From Gammaproteobacteria bacterium (lineage in GTDB: Bacteria; Pseudomonadota; Gammaproteobacteria; Steroidobacterales; Woeseiaceae): a DNA stretch of 64,000 nt. The translations under genes and the position numbers were made by a program. The stretch is from positions 1 to 64,000 of the forward strand of contig JAOTWB010000007.1 of assembly GCA_029863125.1 (NCBI GenBank), in the 5' to 3' direction. This document shows positions 19,238-27,198 of the stretch, piece after piece. Below the pieces are notes generated by a model. That model was not told the origin of the DNA. It did not search any database and saw nothing but the letters and a program-made list of their open reading frames with translations. Within the stretch, counting starts at the first letter, position 1, and each line of letters opens with the position of its first letter.

Positions 19238-20569
19238 TTATACATTGAACATCAGGATCTCGCGCTCGTATGGCGTGATGATTTCCTGAAACTCCCGGTT
19301 TTCGTCGTCTTTCAATGCCGTGTACAGGGTCACGAACTCGTCACCGAGCATGCTTCGCATTGCGTTGCTATCACGCATCGCCTCGATCGCCGAATAGATA
19401 TGCCGATGCAGCTCGAACGGCCTGCCGTAAGCGCTCCCTACAACCGGCGCAGTCGGCTGCAGTCCCTCCACCATGCCGAGATAGCCGCACGCCAGCGAGG
19501 CGGCTATCACGAGGTACGGATTCACGTCTGAGCCAGCAAGCCGGTTCTCGACACGCCTCGCATTGGGCTCTGAATCCGGAACGCGCAGTCCCACGGTCCG
19601 ATTGTCAACCGCCCACGCAAGGTTCACCGGCGATGAATCGGGGTTCAGGAATCGCCGGTAGGAATTGACATAGGGCGCAAAAATCAGCATGGCTTCCGGC
19701 ATGTAGTGCTGCAGACCGGCGATAAAGCCGTGGAAGAGCTCGCTGGCCTCGCCGTCGGGGTTCGAAAATATATTGTTGCCCTGCTTGTCTGTGACGCTGT
19801 GGTGGATATGCAGCGCACTGCCTGCTTCTTCGGCCATCGGCTTTGCCAGGAACGTCGCGTGCATTTCATGTTCAATGGCGGCCTCCCGGATCGTACGTTT
19901 GAATAAAAATGCCCGGTCGGCATTATCGAGCGCATTGCCGTGCAAAAAATTGATTTCAAACTGCGCGGGGCCCATTTCCTGTGACAAGGTGTCGATACGT
20001 ATGCCCTGTACCTCGCAATATGCATACACATCGTTAATGAACGGATCGAAATCGTTCATCGTGTCGATGCTGTAGGGCTGGCGAGCGCCCTCGGTCCAGC
20101 CGAGACGGCCTTCGGGCGGTTCGGCTTCTTCGTTGGGGTCCGAATGCGGGCTCAACAAGTAGAACTCGACTTCTGGTGCGACAACCGGTATCCACCCTCG
20201 CGCTTCATACTTCGCAAGGACATTGCGCAAGACACTGCGCGGAGACTGCGCAACGGCCGACCCGTCGCGATGATAACAGTCGACAAATACCGATGCGGCC
20301 GGATCGGATGCCCACGGAACGGGGCGCAATGTCGCGGGGTCAGGCACGAGCAGCATGTCCCGATCCTCGACGTTGTTGGCATCGTCGATGTAGTCGCCCG
20401 ATATTGTCTGCGAGAAGATAGCTTCGGGCATTTTCATTTCACCCGACCCAAACTTGTCAGCTGGCACGACCTTGCCGCGGGCCGAGCCCGCCATGTCCGG
20501 CACGAACGCCTCAACATCCTCGATCTTGCGTTCTCTTAACCACTGTTGAAATACGTTGTTGTTACTCAC
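19238..20569 (-). CDS. puuA: Gamma-glutamylputrescine synthetase-like glutamine synthetase
   Basis: A 443-residue protein of the glutamine synthetase superfamily. APEVEFYLL carries the metal-binding glutamates, GSALHIHHSV is the glutamate/ATP loop, and NSYRRF and ENRLAGSDVNPYL follow. The length and operon fit PuuA, which ligates glutamate to putrescine with ATP. The tyrosine adenylylation loop of GlnA is not apparent. GTG at 20569 is one base after the puuD stop and gives SNNNVFQQWLRE; an upstream in-frame extension lies inside puuD and is discarded. A second paralogue is divergently encoded at 22260. Other gamma-glutamyl-amine substrates are possible. Confidence 0.87.
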   Translation of the reverse strand: MSNNNVFQQWLRERKIEDVEAFVPDMAGSARGKVVPADKFGSGEMKMPEAIFSQTISGDYIDDANNVEDRDMLLVPDPATLRPVPWASDPAASVFVDCYHRDGSAVAQSPRSVLRNVLAKYEARGWIPVVAPEVEFYLLSPHSDPNEEAEPPEGRLGWTEGARQPYSIDTMNDFDPFINDVYAYCEVQGIRIDTLSQEMGPAQFEINFLHGNALDNADRAFLFKRTIREAAIEHEMHATFLAKPMAEEAGSALHIHHSVTDKQGNNIFSNPDGEASELFHGFIAGLQHYMPEAMLIFAPYVNSYRRFLNPDSSPVNLAWAVDNRTVGLRVPDSEPNARRVENRLAGSDVNPYLVIAASLACGYLGMVEGLQPTAPVVGSAYGRPFELHRHIYSAIEAMRDSNAMRSMLGDEFVTLYTALKDDENREFQEIITPYEREILMFNV

Positions 20570-20570
20570 G

Positions 20571-21329
20571 TTACACCTGTCGCCGGTTCGCGCGCACCCT
20601 GCACGCGTCGCCGAACGCCTCGAATATTGCTTTCGAAAAATCGTTTTCCGTGACCCGCCATTCGGGGTGCCACTGCACGGCCAGCGCAAAGGCCGGCCCG
20701 CTGTCGATTTGAAACGCTTCAATCAGTCCGTCATCGGCAACGGCTTCGACAGTGACGCCGGGCGCGAGCTTCGCGACGCCCTGTGCATGCAGGGAATTGA
20801 CCATGACGGTATCCGACCCCGCCAGTTGTCGCAGCAGGCCACCGTCGGCCAGGTTGACTGGATGCGAAGGACCGTACTGTTGTTCGAGCGGATCGTCTTT
20901 GTTTTCAAGATGGTTGTGATAGCCCGCTACCTCGTGGACCTTTTGATGCAGCGTTCCCCCCAGCGCAACGTTCAGCTCCTGGAAACCACGGCACACGGCA
21001 AGCAGAGGTACGCCGATCTCCAGCGCTCTTTTTGCCAGCGGCAGTGTGACCGCGTCGCGATGCGGGTCATGCAGCGTCCCATCCTCGCTCGGCGAGCCGT
21101 TGTAGTGATGCGGTTCCACGTTGGAGTAGCTGCCGGTAAGAAAGATGCCGTCGAACTGCTGCAATAGCGCGTCAATATCGACATCGCCGGGTAACACCGG
21201 CGTGATCAGCGGCAGGGCTTCGGATCCCTTGATGAGTGCGTCGAGGTATTTCTCCCCCACCATATGAAACGGGTGAGGATCGATAATTCGCCGGTCCGCC
21301 GGCACACCTACGAGTGGTTTCGGGTACAT
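20571..21329 (-). CDS. puuD: Gamma-glutamyl-gamma-aminobutyrate hydrolase PuuD (class I GATase fold)
   Basis: A 252-residue protein with the peptidase C26 nucleophile motif LAVCRGFQELNVALGGTL and the catalytic HP/E pair in VQWHPEW. PuuD hydrolyses gamma-glutamyl-GABA to glutamate and GABA, the last step of the glutamylated putrescine pathway. Residues such as HQKVHEVAGYHNH support the family. The ATG is at 21329, 57 bp after the iclR stop. It is the first enzyme gene of the polyamine operon although it acts late in the pathway. Confidence 0.9.
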   Translation of the reverse strand: MYPKPLVGVPADRRIIDPHPFHMVGEKYLDALIKGSEALPLITPVLPGDVDIDALLQQFDGIFLTGSYSNVEPHHYNGSPSEDGTLHDPHRDAVTLPLAKRALEIGVPLLAVCRGFQELNVALGGTLHQKVHEVAGYHNHLENKDDPLEQQYGPSHPVNLADGGLLRQLAGSDTVMVNSLHAQGVAKLAPGVTVEAVADDGLIEAFQIDSGPAFALAVQWHPEWRVTENDFSKAIFEAFGDACRVRANRRQV

Positions 21330-21386
21330 AAAATACGCTTACGCCTTACCGGCACCTTGCCGGGGATACTAACATCTCGTTCCTGC

Positions 21387-22154
21387 TCAAAAGGTCGGCT
21401 GGAGGCGCTCTGCGGCCTTGCAAAGGGTCGCGCCCAAACTCGCCCTGCGCTCTGCCGAAAAGCGCTGGGTCGGCCCACAGATCGACAGGGCGCCGAGTAC
21501 CTGCCCGACGCTGCCGCGGACAACGGCGGCCACGCCGGAAAAACCGTCTTCAAGCTCATCGACGGTTTCGGCAAACCCGCGCCGGCGAACCTCCTCGAGC
21601 TGTGCGTGCAGTTGGTCGCGCTCCGTAATCGTCCGGGACGTCAGTGGCACGAGGTTGCCCACAAGTCGATCCATACCCTGCTCGTCGAAAGCGATTAGCG
21701 CTTTGCCGGTCGACGTTGCGTAAATCGGCCAGCGTGTGCCGACGTTGCCGGCAGCGCCGACGAAGTGGCTGCCTGTCACTTCGTCGAGAATCAGCATCAT
21801 GTCGTCAATGGGCACTTCGAGCGTCGCCGTTTCGCCGGTTTCCTCGGCCAGGCGATTGAGCAGGGGCCGTGCTCGAATCCTGAGATCGTTGCTCGACAGC
21901 GCCTGTATGCCGAGCGCCATCAGCGCCGGTCCGAGACGATACGCCCCGTTGCTCGCGTTCCTGTCCAGCATCGATTCGCTGTGCAGCGCCTGCAGCAAAC
22001 GATGCGTCGTGGTCTTGTTGAGACCGGAGTGCCGGCTGATTTCGGCGAGCTGCTGTTCCGGTCGTTCGGGAGTAAACAACTTGAGCAGCCGGAGTGCGCG
22101 CAGAGCGGCCTGGGCGCCTTGTGGCGGAGTTTTGTCGCGTCTGACTAATTCCAT
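21387..22154 (-). CDS. IclR-family transcriptional regulator of the polyamine region
   Basis: A 255-residue regulator. The N-terminal winged helix-turn-helix (LAEISRHSGLNKTTTHRLLQAL, about residues 37-58) is followed by the IclR effector domain with VGTRWPIYATSTGKAL and DELEDGFSGVAAVV. It is first in the minus-strand puu-type operon and divergent from a second glutamine-synthetase-like gene. This position suggests control of both by a polyamine or gamma-glutamyl intermediate. A repeated AT-rich motif near its start codon is a candidate binding site. The ligand is unknown. Confidence 0.88.
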   Translation of the reverse strand: MELVRRDKTPPQGAQAALRALRLLKLFTPERPEQQLAEISRHSGLNKTTTHRLLQALHSESMLDRNASNGAYRLGPALMALGIQALSSNDLRIRARPLLNRLAEETGETATLEVPIDDMMLILDEVTGSHFVGAAGNVGTRWPIYATSTGKALIAFDEQGMDRLVGNLVPLTSRTITERDQLHAQLEEVRRRGFAETVDELEDGFSGVAAVVRGSVGQVLGALSICGPTQRFSAERRASLGATLCKAAERLQPTF

Positions 22155-22180
22155 ATTGTGCCCCGATATTTCATATTATG
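22149..22180. promoter_or_regulatory. Direct-repeat candidate operator between iclR-type regulator and second glutamine synthetase-like gene
   Basis: TTCCATATTGTG (22149-22160) and TTTCATATTATG (22169-22180) match at 10 of 12 positions and are spaced 20 bp, about two helical turns. The second extends into the palindrome TCATATTATGA. The motif overlaps the regulator start codon and lies 80-110 bp upstream of the divergent gene. Assignment as the IclR site is inference. Confidence 0.4.
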
Positions 22181-22259
22181 ATAACAGTTCCCTGGTTGCG
22201 GCGCATCACGAAATCGTCGATGCTCGGACGCTCGGTATTTGGCGGCTTCAGGTAACCCG

Positions 22260-23651
22260 ATGGCAAAATCGATCGCGAGCAAACTGCACGCCGAACTGCG
22301 CGGCTGTCAGCAGAAGCACGGCCAGTTCCAGGGCATGGAGCTGCTGATTCCGGATCTCAACGGCGTTCTCAAGGGCAAGCGCATTCGCCAGGATGACTTC
22401 GCCAAAGTTATCGAGGACGGCTTTTTCTTCTGCGGCGGTGCGACCTTGCTGACCGTGCTCGGCGAGACCGTGACCGGCATTCCCTTTGGCGAGGGCGATG
22501 GCGATCCCGACGTCTTTGCTGAACTCGTACCCGGCAGCATCGCACCGATTCCCTGGTCAAAGCGATCGATGGGCCAGGCGCTGTTTCGCCTGTACGAGCA
22601 GCCCGGCGTGCCGATGTTCTCGGATCCGCGAAACGTGCTTGAACGGGCCATGCAGCCACTGAAGAAAATGGGCCTCAAGATGGTCATGGCCACCGAGCTC
22701 GAATTCTATCTGCTGGATGCAAAAACCGATCGCCCGACCGTTGCGCTGCCACACGTACCCGGGGTCGGTCGCCTGCAGCCGGGCGCGCAGGTCTACCATC
22801 CCGATGACCTGTGGGAAATCGAAGAATTTCTGAACGACGTTTACGACTACTGCGACGCGCAGAACATTCCGGCCGATTCCGCAATCTCCGAATACTCGCA
22901 GGGCCAGTTCGAGATCAACTTGCAGCATGTCGATGACCCGGTGCTGGCCTGTGACCATGCTGTGCTGCTAAAGCGAGCCGTCAAAGCGGCGGCGCAGAGG
23001 CACGGCTTTGTCGCCTGTTTCATGGCGAAGCCGTTTGCAGAGGATGCCGGCAGCGGCCTGCACATTCATATGAGCCTCGTGGACCGCAAAGGCGCCAATT
23101 ATTTCTCACAACAAAAAGACAGCCTGTCGAGTCCGCCCTTTTCGGCCAGGCTGCGTCACGCCGTCGGGGGCCTACTGAAAACCATGCCCGAGACGACGGC
23201 GATCTGCGCGCCCAACGCCAACTCGTATCGCCGCCTGCGGCCCGACATGTTTGCGCCCGTAGAGTGCAACTGGGGTGTCAACCATCGGGTCGTCGCGATA
23301 CGAATCCCCCAATCGGACGCGGATAATCTGCGCTTCGAACATCGGACGGCAGGCGCCGACGCAAACCCCTATCTCGTAACCGCGGCCGTCGTTGCCGGCG
23401 TGCACTATGGCCTCAAGAACAAGTGCGATCCCGGAAAGCTCGTCGAGCAGGGAGCTCATATCGTCCCGAAGCTGAATATTCCGCACCGCTGGGATGCGGC
23501 GATCGACAGGTTCGAGCGCGGTAAAGTACTTCCACAGTATCTCGGCAAAGACTACTGCAGGTATTTTGCGATGAATCGGCGCGAGGAAAGCCGGCAGTTC
23601 CACAACACGGTAAGCCAGCTCGACTTCGACTGGTATCTTCGTTCCGTCTGA
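22260..23651 (+). CDS. Glutamine synthetase family protein (second gamma-glutamylamine ligase-like paralogue)
   Basis: A 463-residue glutamine-synthetase-fold protein. TELEFYLL carries the metal-binding glutamates. DAGSGLHIHMSLVD, NANSYRRL and EHRTAGADANPYL are the remaining family motifs. It resembles PuuA-type enzymes more than nitrogen-assimilating GlnA. The ATG at 22260 is chosen over an in-frame TTG at 22239 because the ATG begins the conserved domain at normal length. It is divergent from the iclR gene and likely co-regulated with the minus-strand polyamine operon. Two such ligases suggest different amine acceptors (for example putrescine and another polyamine or ethanolamine). Substrates are not determinable here. 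Confidence 0.88.
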   Translation: MAKSIASKLHAELRGCQQKHGQFQGMELLIPDLNGVLKGKRIRQDDFAKVIEDGFFFCGGATLLTVLGETVTGIPFGEGDGDPDVFAELVPGSIAPIPWSKRSMGQALFRLYEQPGVPMFSDPRNVLERAMQPLKKMGLKMVMATELEFYLLDAKTDRPTVALPHVPGVGRLQPGAQVYHPDDLWEIEEFLNDVYDYCDAQNIPADSAISEYSQGQFEINLQHVDDPVLACDHAVLLKRAVKAAAQRHGFVACFMAKPFAEDAGSGLHIHMSLVDRKGANYFSQQKDSLSSPPFSARLRHAVGGLLKTMPETTAICAPNANSYRRLRPDMFAPVECNWGVNHRVVAIRIPQSDADNLRFEHRTAGADANPYLVTAAVVAGVHYGLKNKCDPGKLVEQGAHIVPKLNIPHRWDAAIDRFERGKVLPQYLGKDYCRYFAMNRREESRQFHNTVSQLDFDWYLRSV

Positions 23652-23672
23652 AACCGTCCCGGCCGGTGTTCG

Positions 23673-24923
23673 CTAGGGCAGCACTACTTTGAAAATGAAG
23701 AAGAACACTATGGCGAGGAAGGCGCCAGCCGGAATCGTCACGACCCACGATATAAAGATTCTCGCTACAACACGCAGGTCGATGGCTTCGATACCGCGAG
23801 CCATACCGACCCCGAGCACCGCGCCAACGAGCGTGTGCGTCGTGGAGATCGGTATACCGGTACCCGACGCAATAACGATCGTCGTTGCCGCTGCCAGTTC
23901 GGCCGCGAAGCCGCGGCTCGGAGTCAGCTGCGTAATACTTTCGCCCACGGTAGCAATGACGTGCCGTCCGAAGGTCGCGAGACCGATGACGATGCCGCCA
24001 CCGCCGAGCATCAGCACCCATATCGGTAGTGCCGACTTGGCGGCGATCGCGCCCGTGGTCGCAATGCCAATGACCGCGGCTAGTGGGCCAATTGCGTTGG
24101 CCACATCGTTCGACCCATGCGCGAACGCCATGGAACACGCGGTAACGATCATGAGCACGCCAAATACACGCTCAACCGTGTAAAAATGCTCTTTCTTCTC
24201 GGCTTTGCGATCCGGCTCTATGCGCCTGATAAAGAATGCCCCAATTAGCGCTACGCCAGCAGCAACCGCAGTTGCGAGCAAATAACTGTCAACCAGGGCG
24301 ATGTCCAGGCCGACGTGTTTGAGGCCCTTCACGATCGTGACCAGCGTAATCGTAAACGCCGCGAGAAAAATGTAGACAGGGACATAACGCTTGGCTTTGG
24401 TCAGCGGATCGTCCTGGCTGAGAATCAGTCTTTGCACGCTGCGATAGATCAGGTAGGCGATAAAGCCGGCCGTCAACGGCGATACGACCCAGCTCATCAC
24501 GATAGTGCCAACCTTGGACCATTTCACGGCATCCACTCCAATGCCGACGGCCGCAAATCCTACGATTGCACCAACGATCGAGTGTGTCGTCGATACGGGC
24601 CAGCCGTTTTTCGACGCGATCAGCAGCCAGGTGGCGGCCGCCAGCAGTGCGGCCAGCATGCCGTAAACAAGAAGTTCGGGCGTGTCGGCAAGCAGGTTGG
24701 CATCAACAATACCCTTGCGAATGGTGCTCGTTACTTCACCGCCGGCAAGAACCGCACCGGTGAATTCGAATATGGCGGCGACAAGAATCGCCTGCTTGAT
24801 GGTCAGGGCTTTGGAGCCAACCGATGTTGCCATCGCGTTGGCCACGTCGTTTGCACCGATGCCCCAGGCCATAAACAGGCCGAACGCTGCTGCAAGGCCG
24901 ATATAAACGTATTGAGCTTCCAT
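23673..24923 (-). CDS. Inorganic phosphate transporter, PiT family
   Basis: A 416-residue inner-membrane protein with about ten helices. The duplicated PiT signature appears as GANDVANAMATSVGS near the N-terminus and GSNDVANAIGPLAAV in the second half. NGWPVSTTHSIVGAIVGF and IPISTTHTLVGAVLG are the other repeat pair. PiT proteins move metal-phosphate in symport with protons or sodium. It is downstream of a DUF47/PhoU-like gene on the same strand, the usual partner arrangement. A GC-rich hairpin lies between the two, close to the ribosome-binding site. Confidence 0.93.
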   Translation of the reverse strand: MEAQYVYIGLAAAFGLFMAWGIGANDVANAMATSVGSKALTIKQAILVAAIFEFTGAVLAGGEVTSTIRKGIVDANLLADTPELLVYGMLAALLAAATWLLIASKNGWPVSTTHSIVGAIVGFAAVGIGVDAVKWSKVGTIVMSWVVSPLTAGFIAYLIYRSVQRLILSQDDPLTKAKRYVPVYIFLAAFTITLVTIVKGLKHVGLDIALVDSYLLATAVAAGVALIGAFFIRRIEPDRKAEKKEHFYTVERVFGVLMIVTACSMAFAHGSNDVANAIGPLAAVIGIATTGAIAAKSALPIWVLMLGGGGIVIGLATFGRHVIATVGESITQLTPSRGFAAELAAATTIVIASGTGIPISTTHTLVGAVLGVGMARGIEAIDLRVVARIFISWVVTIPAGAFLAIVFFFIFKVVLP

Positions 24924-24934
24924 TATGCGCCTTT

Positions 24935-24949
24935 GGGGCGAATCGCCCC
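24935..24949 (-). promoter_or_regulatory. Hairpin just upstream of the phosphate transporter start
   Basis: GGGGCG-AAT-CGCCCC forms a 6-bp GC stem with a 3-base loop, 11 bases before the transporter start codon and within the DUF47-pit intergenic space. On the minus-strand mRNA it sits directly before the AAAGG that may act as ribosome-binding site, so it could lower or modulate translation. Confidence 0.4.
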
Positions 24950-24976
24950 GCCCCGTTATTTTTATGATTTTTTTGC

Positions 24977-25651
24977 CTAATTAGCGAGCAATAACTCGAG
25001 CCGACGGCCAACGCGTTCAGCCATGTCTGCAATCTCACCGATTAGAGAGACAACTTCGTACAGGAACATTGCGTCGATCGGATCCAGCGTCTTTTCAATT
25101 TCAAACAGCGCCCCGCGAAGAACCGCCTGTTGTTCGTCCGTGTGTGTTTCGATTTGATCCAGTTTTTCGATCATGTCCTCTACGAGTGAGACCTCAGCAC
25201 CCCGGAAACCTGCCGTAAACAGTTCGTCCAGTTCACGAACACTTTTTCTCGCCTGTTTCGCCGCGTCGATATTGCGGTCAACGAATTCAACAAGCTTTTC
25301 GGCGATACTCTCCGGAATTTTCATCCTGCGACCGACGATAACGCCCGATACGTCTTTGGCGCGGTTGGCGATTTTGTCCTGCACGAGCAGCAGTTCCAGC
25401 AAATCCTCGCGCGGAACCGGCATGAACAGACTTTTGGGCATGTTCAGACGAATCTCTTTCTTGAGATCATCGGCTTCGTGTTCGAGCGCCTCGATTTCCG
25501 CCCGGGCCTCAAGAGCCCTGTCCCAGTCGTTGGCTATAACGGCCTCGAAAAGGGGCCTCAACTGCTTGGCGCAGCGAAATGCAATTTCGATGTGCTTTTC
25601 GAGCGGCATGACCGGCGAGGAGCCGAAAATATTAGCCAGTATATTGGCCAT
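24977..25651 (-). CDS. DUF47 / PhoU-like phosphate transport accessory protein
   Basis: A 224-residue, highly helical protein of the TIGR00153/DUF47 family. Typical features are the N-terminal FGSSPVMPLEKHIEIAF, the metal-binding-type EALEHEADDLKKEI, and the RVGRRLELLLAN end. It is distantly related to PhoU and regulates low-affinity phosphate or metal-phosphate uptake by the adjacent PiT transporter. The ATG at 25651 gives the usual length; a 40-codon upstream extension has no similarity. It is the first gene of a two-gene operon with the transporter. Confidence 0.9.
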   Translation of the reverse strand: MANILANIFGSSPVMPLEKHIEIAFRCAKQLRPLFEAVIANDWDRALEARAEIEALEHEADDLKKEIRLNMPKSLFMPVPREDLLELLLVQDKIANRAKDVSGVIVGRRMKIPESIAEKLVEFVDRNIDAAKQARKSVRELDELFTAGFRGAEVSLVEDMIEKLDQIETHTDEQQAVLRGALFEIEKTLDPIDAMFLYEVVSLIGEIADMAERVGRRLELLLAN

Positions 25652-25787
25652 CTGAACGTTCCCTTTTAAAATCGCGCGACGCTGCGCGAGGCGCAATGCT
25701 AACACAGCGTTCGCGAGCGAATCATACGCCTCGAAAGTGCTAAACTTCGCAGCCCCGTGGTCTCGAGTCAATCCGTAGAATCATCAA

Positions 25788-26240
25788 ATGACATACTGGT
25801 TAATGAAGTCAGAGCCCGATGCCTACAGCATTGATAACCTCGAGCGCGATGGCCGCGAGATGTGGGACGGTATTCGCAACTACCAGGCGCGCAACATGAT
25901 GCGCGACGACATGAAAATCGGCGACGAAATCTTCTTTTACCACTCAAGCTGCAAGGAGCCCGGCATCGTCGGTATCGCGAGGGTTGCCAGCGAGCCTTAT
26001 CCGGACCCCACCCAGTTCGACAAGAAATCGAAGTACTTCGATCCGAAAAGCGATAAGGACAACCCGCGCTGGTGCCTCGTCGATATCGAATTCGTTCGCA
26101 AAACAAAGAGGAACATAACGTTGGCGGACCTCAAGGCACAGAAAGGCCTCGATGACATGATTTTGACCCGAAAAGGCAATCGCCTTTCCATCATGCCTAT
26201 TAGCAAAAAGCACTGGACGAAGATTTTGAGTCTTGAATAG
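25788..26240 (+). CDS. EVE domain-containing protein
   Basis: A 150-residue EVE-domain protein of the PUA-like superfamily. Visible features are YWLMKSEPDAYSIDNL at the N-terminus, MWDGIRNYQARNMMRDDMK, and IGDEIFFYHSS. EVE domains bind modified nucleotides such as 5-methylcytosine or hydroxymethylcytosine in DNA or RNA, and stand-alone bacterial copies are common but poorly understood. The stop overlaps the TTG of the downstream hydrolase gene by eight bases, suggesting co-translation. It begins 136 bp from the divergent DUF47 gene. Confidence 0.9.
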   Translation: MTYWLMKSEPDAYSIDNLERDGREMWDGIRNYQARNMMRDDMKIGDEIFFYHSSCKEPGIVGIARVASEPYPDPTQFDKKSKYFDPKSDKDNPRWCLVDIEFVRKTKRNITLADLKAQKGLDDMILTRKGNRLSIMPISKKHWTKILSLE

Positions 26241-27198
26241 GTCACGCACAGCCATCGTCGTGCTGTTGATGATCGTAGCGGCACTCTGGATTCTCACGCC
26301 GGCGAAGCTGCAGCCCGCGATTGAAGAACTCGTCCTGCCGGATGACCTGGTCACGTGGCTGCAGCAGACGGAACAGCAGGCGTCTGACCGCTATGGCCTG
26401 GTGCCCGGGACGGAAAAACGCATCACCTGGGTCGGCGAGCAGAAACAGACGCCCTACTCGGTGCTGTATTTGCACGGCTTTTCGACGACTCGCCAGGAGA
26501 CGGCGCCGCTGGCTGAGATCGTCGCAGCAAAGTTGGGCGCCAATCTCTTCGAAACGCGCCTTACCGGTCATGGACGCGAGCGCGAACCGCTCGCAGGCGT
26601 TCGCGCTGAAGACTGGCTGCAGGATGCGATCGAAGCATTGACGATCGCAGCCCGGCTCGGAGAACGGGTTGTCGTTATCGGCACGTCGACCGGTGCAACA
26701 CTCGCCGCGGCGATGCTCGGCCATCCGGTCATGGACGCTGTCGACACGCTGATCATGATCTCGCCAAATTTCGCACCGCGTGACACCAATGCACTGTGGC
26801 TGACACGGCCGGCGGGTCCGCTCCTGGCGAAAATGCTCGTCGGCGATACGCGTAGCTGGGAGCCGCATAACGAGCAGCAGGCACGCTACTGGTCGACGAG
26901 CTATCCGACGGATGCAGCGATAGAGATGATGCGCCTCGTGGGCCTTGCTAATCGTCACCTGCCGGCCGACATCGAACAACGGCTCCTGATGTTTTATTCG
27001 TCCAGGGATGCTGTCATTGCGCCGGCGGCCGCCCTGTCGGTCTTCGAGCAGACCGGCGCGCCTCAAAAAGCCGCGATAGAAATCGGCGACGTCGGCGATC
27101 CCAGCTACCATGTGCTCGCCGGGGACGTACTGTCTGGCCCGACGACGCAGCAGATCGCGGATGAAATCGTCGAGTTTATCTTGCGCCCATCGCCTTGA
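26233..27198 (+). CDS. Alpha/beta hydrolase with N-terminal membrane anchor
   Basis: A 321-residue serine hydrolase. An N-terminal hydrophobic segment (residues ~7-22) is likely an uncleaved anchor or signal. LYLHGFSTTRQE contributes the oxyanion region. The nucleophile elbow is GTSTGA, the acid is probably the Asp in YSSRDAVIAP, and the histidine is in PSYHVLAGD. It resembles carboxylesterase or monoacylglycerol lipase-like enzymes. TTG at 26233 is the only start keeping the anchor and overlaps the EVE gene. The 3' end overlaps the convergent Mur-ligase gene by 23 bp. The substrate is unknown. Confidence 0.83.
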   Translation: MNRSRTAIVVLLMIVAALWILTPAKLQPAIEELVLPDDLVTWLQQTEQQASDRYGLVPGTEKRITWVGEQKQTPYSVLYLHGFSTTRQETAPLAEIVAAKLGANLFETRLTGHGREREPLAGVRAEDWLQDAIEALTIAARLGERVVVIGTSTGATLAAAMLGHPVMDAVDTLIMISPNFAPRDTNALWLTRPAGPLLAKMLVGDTRSWEPHNEQQARYWSTSYPTDAAIEMMRLVGLANRHLPADIEQRLLMFYSSRDAVIAPAAALSVFEQTGAPQKAAIEIGDVGDPSYHVLAGDVLSGPTTQQIADEIVEFILRPSP

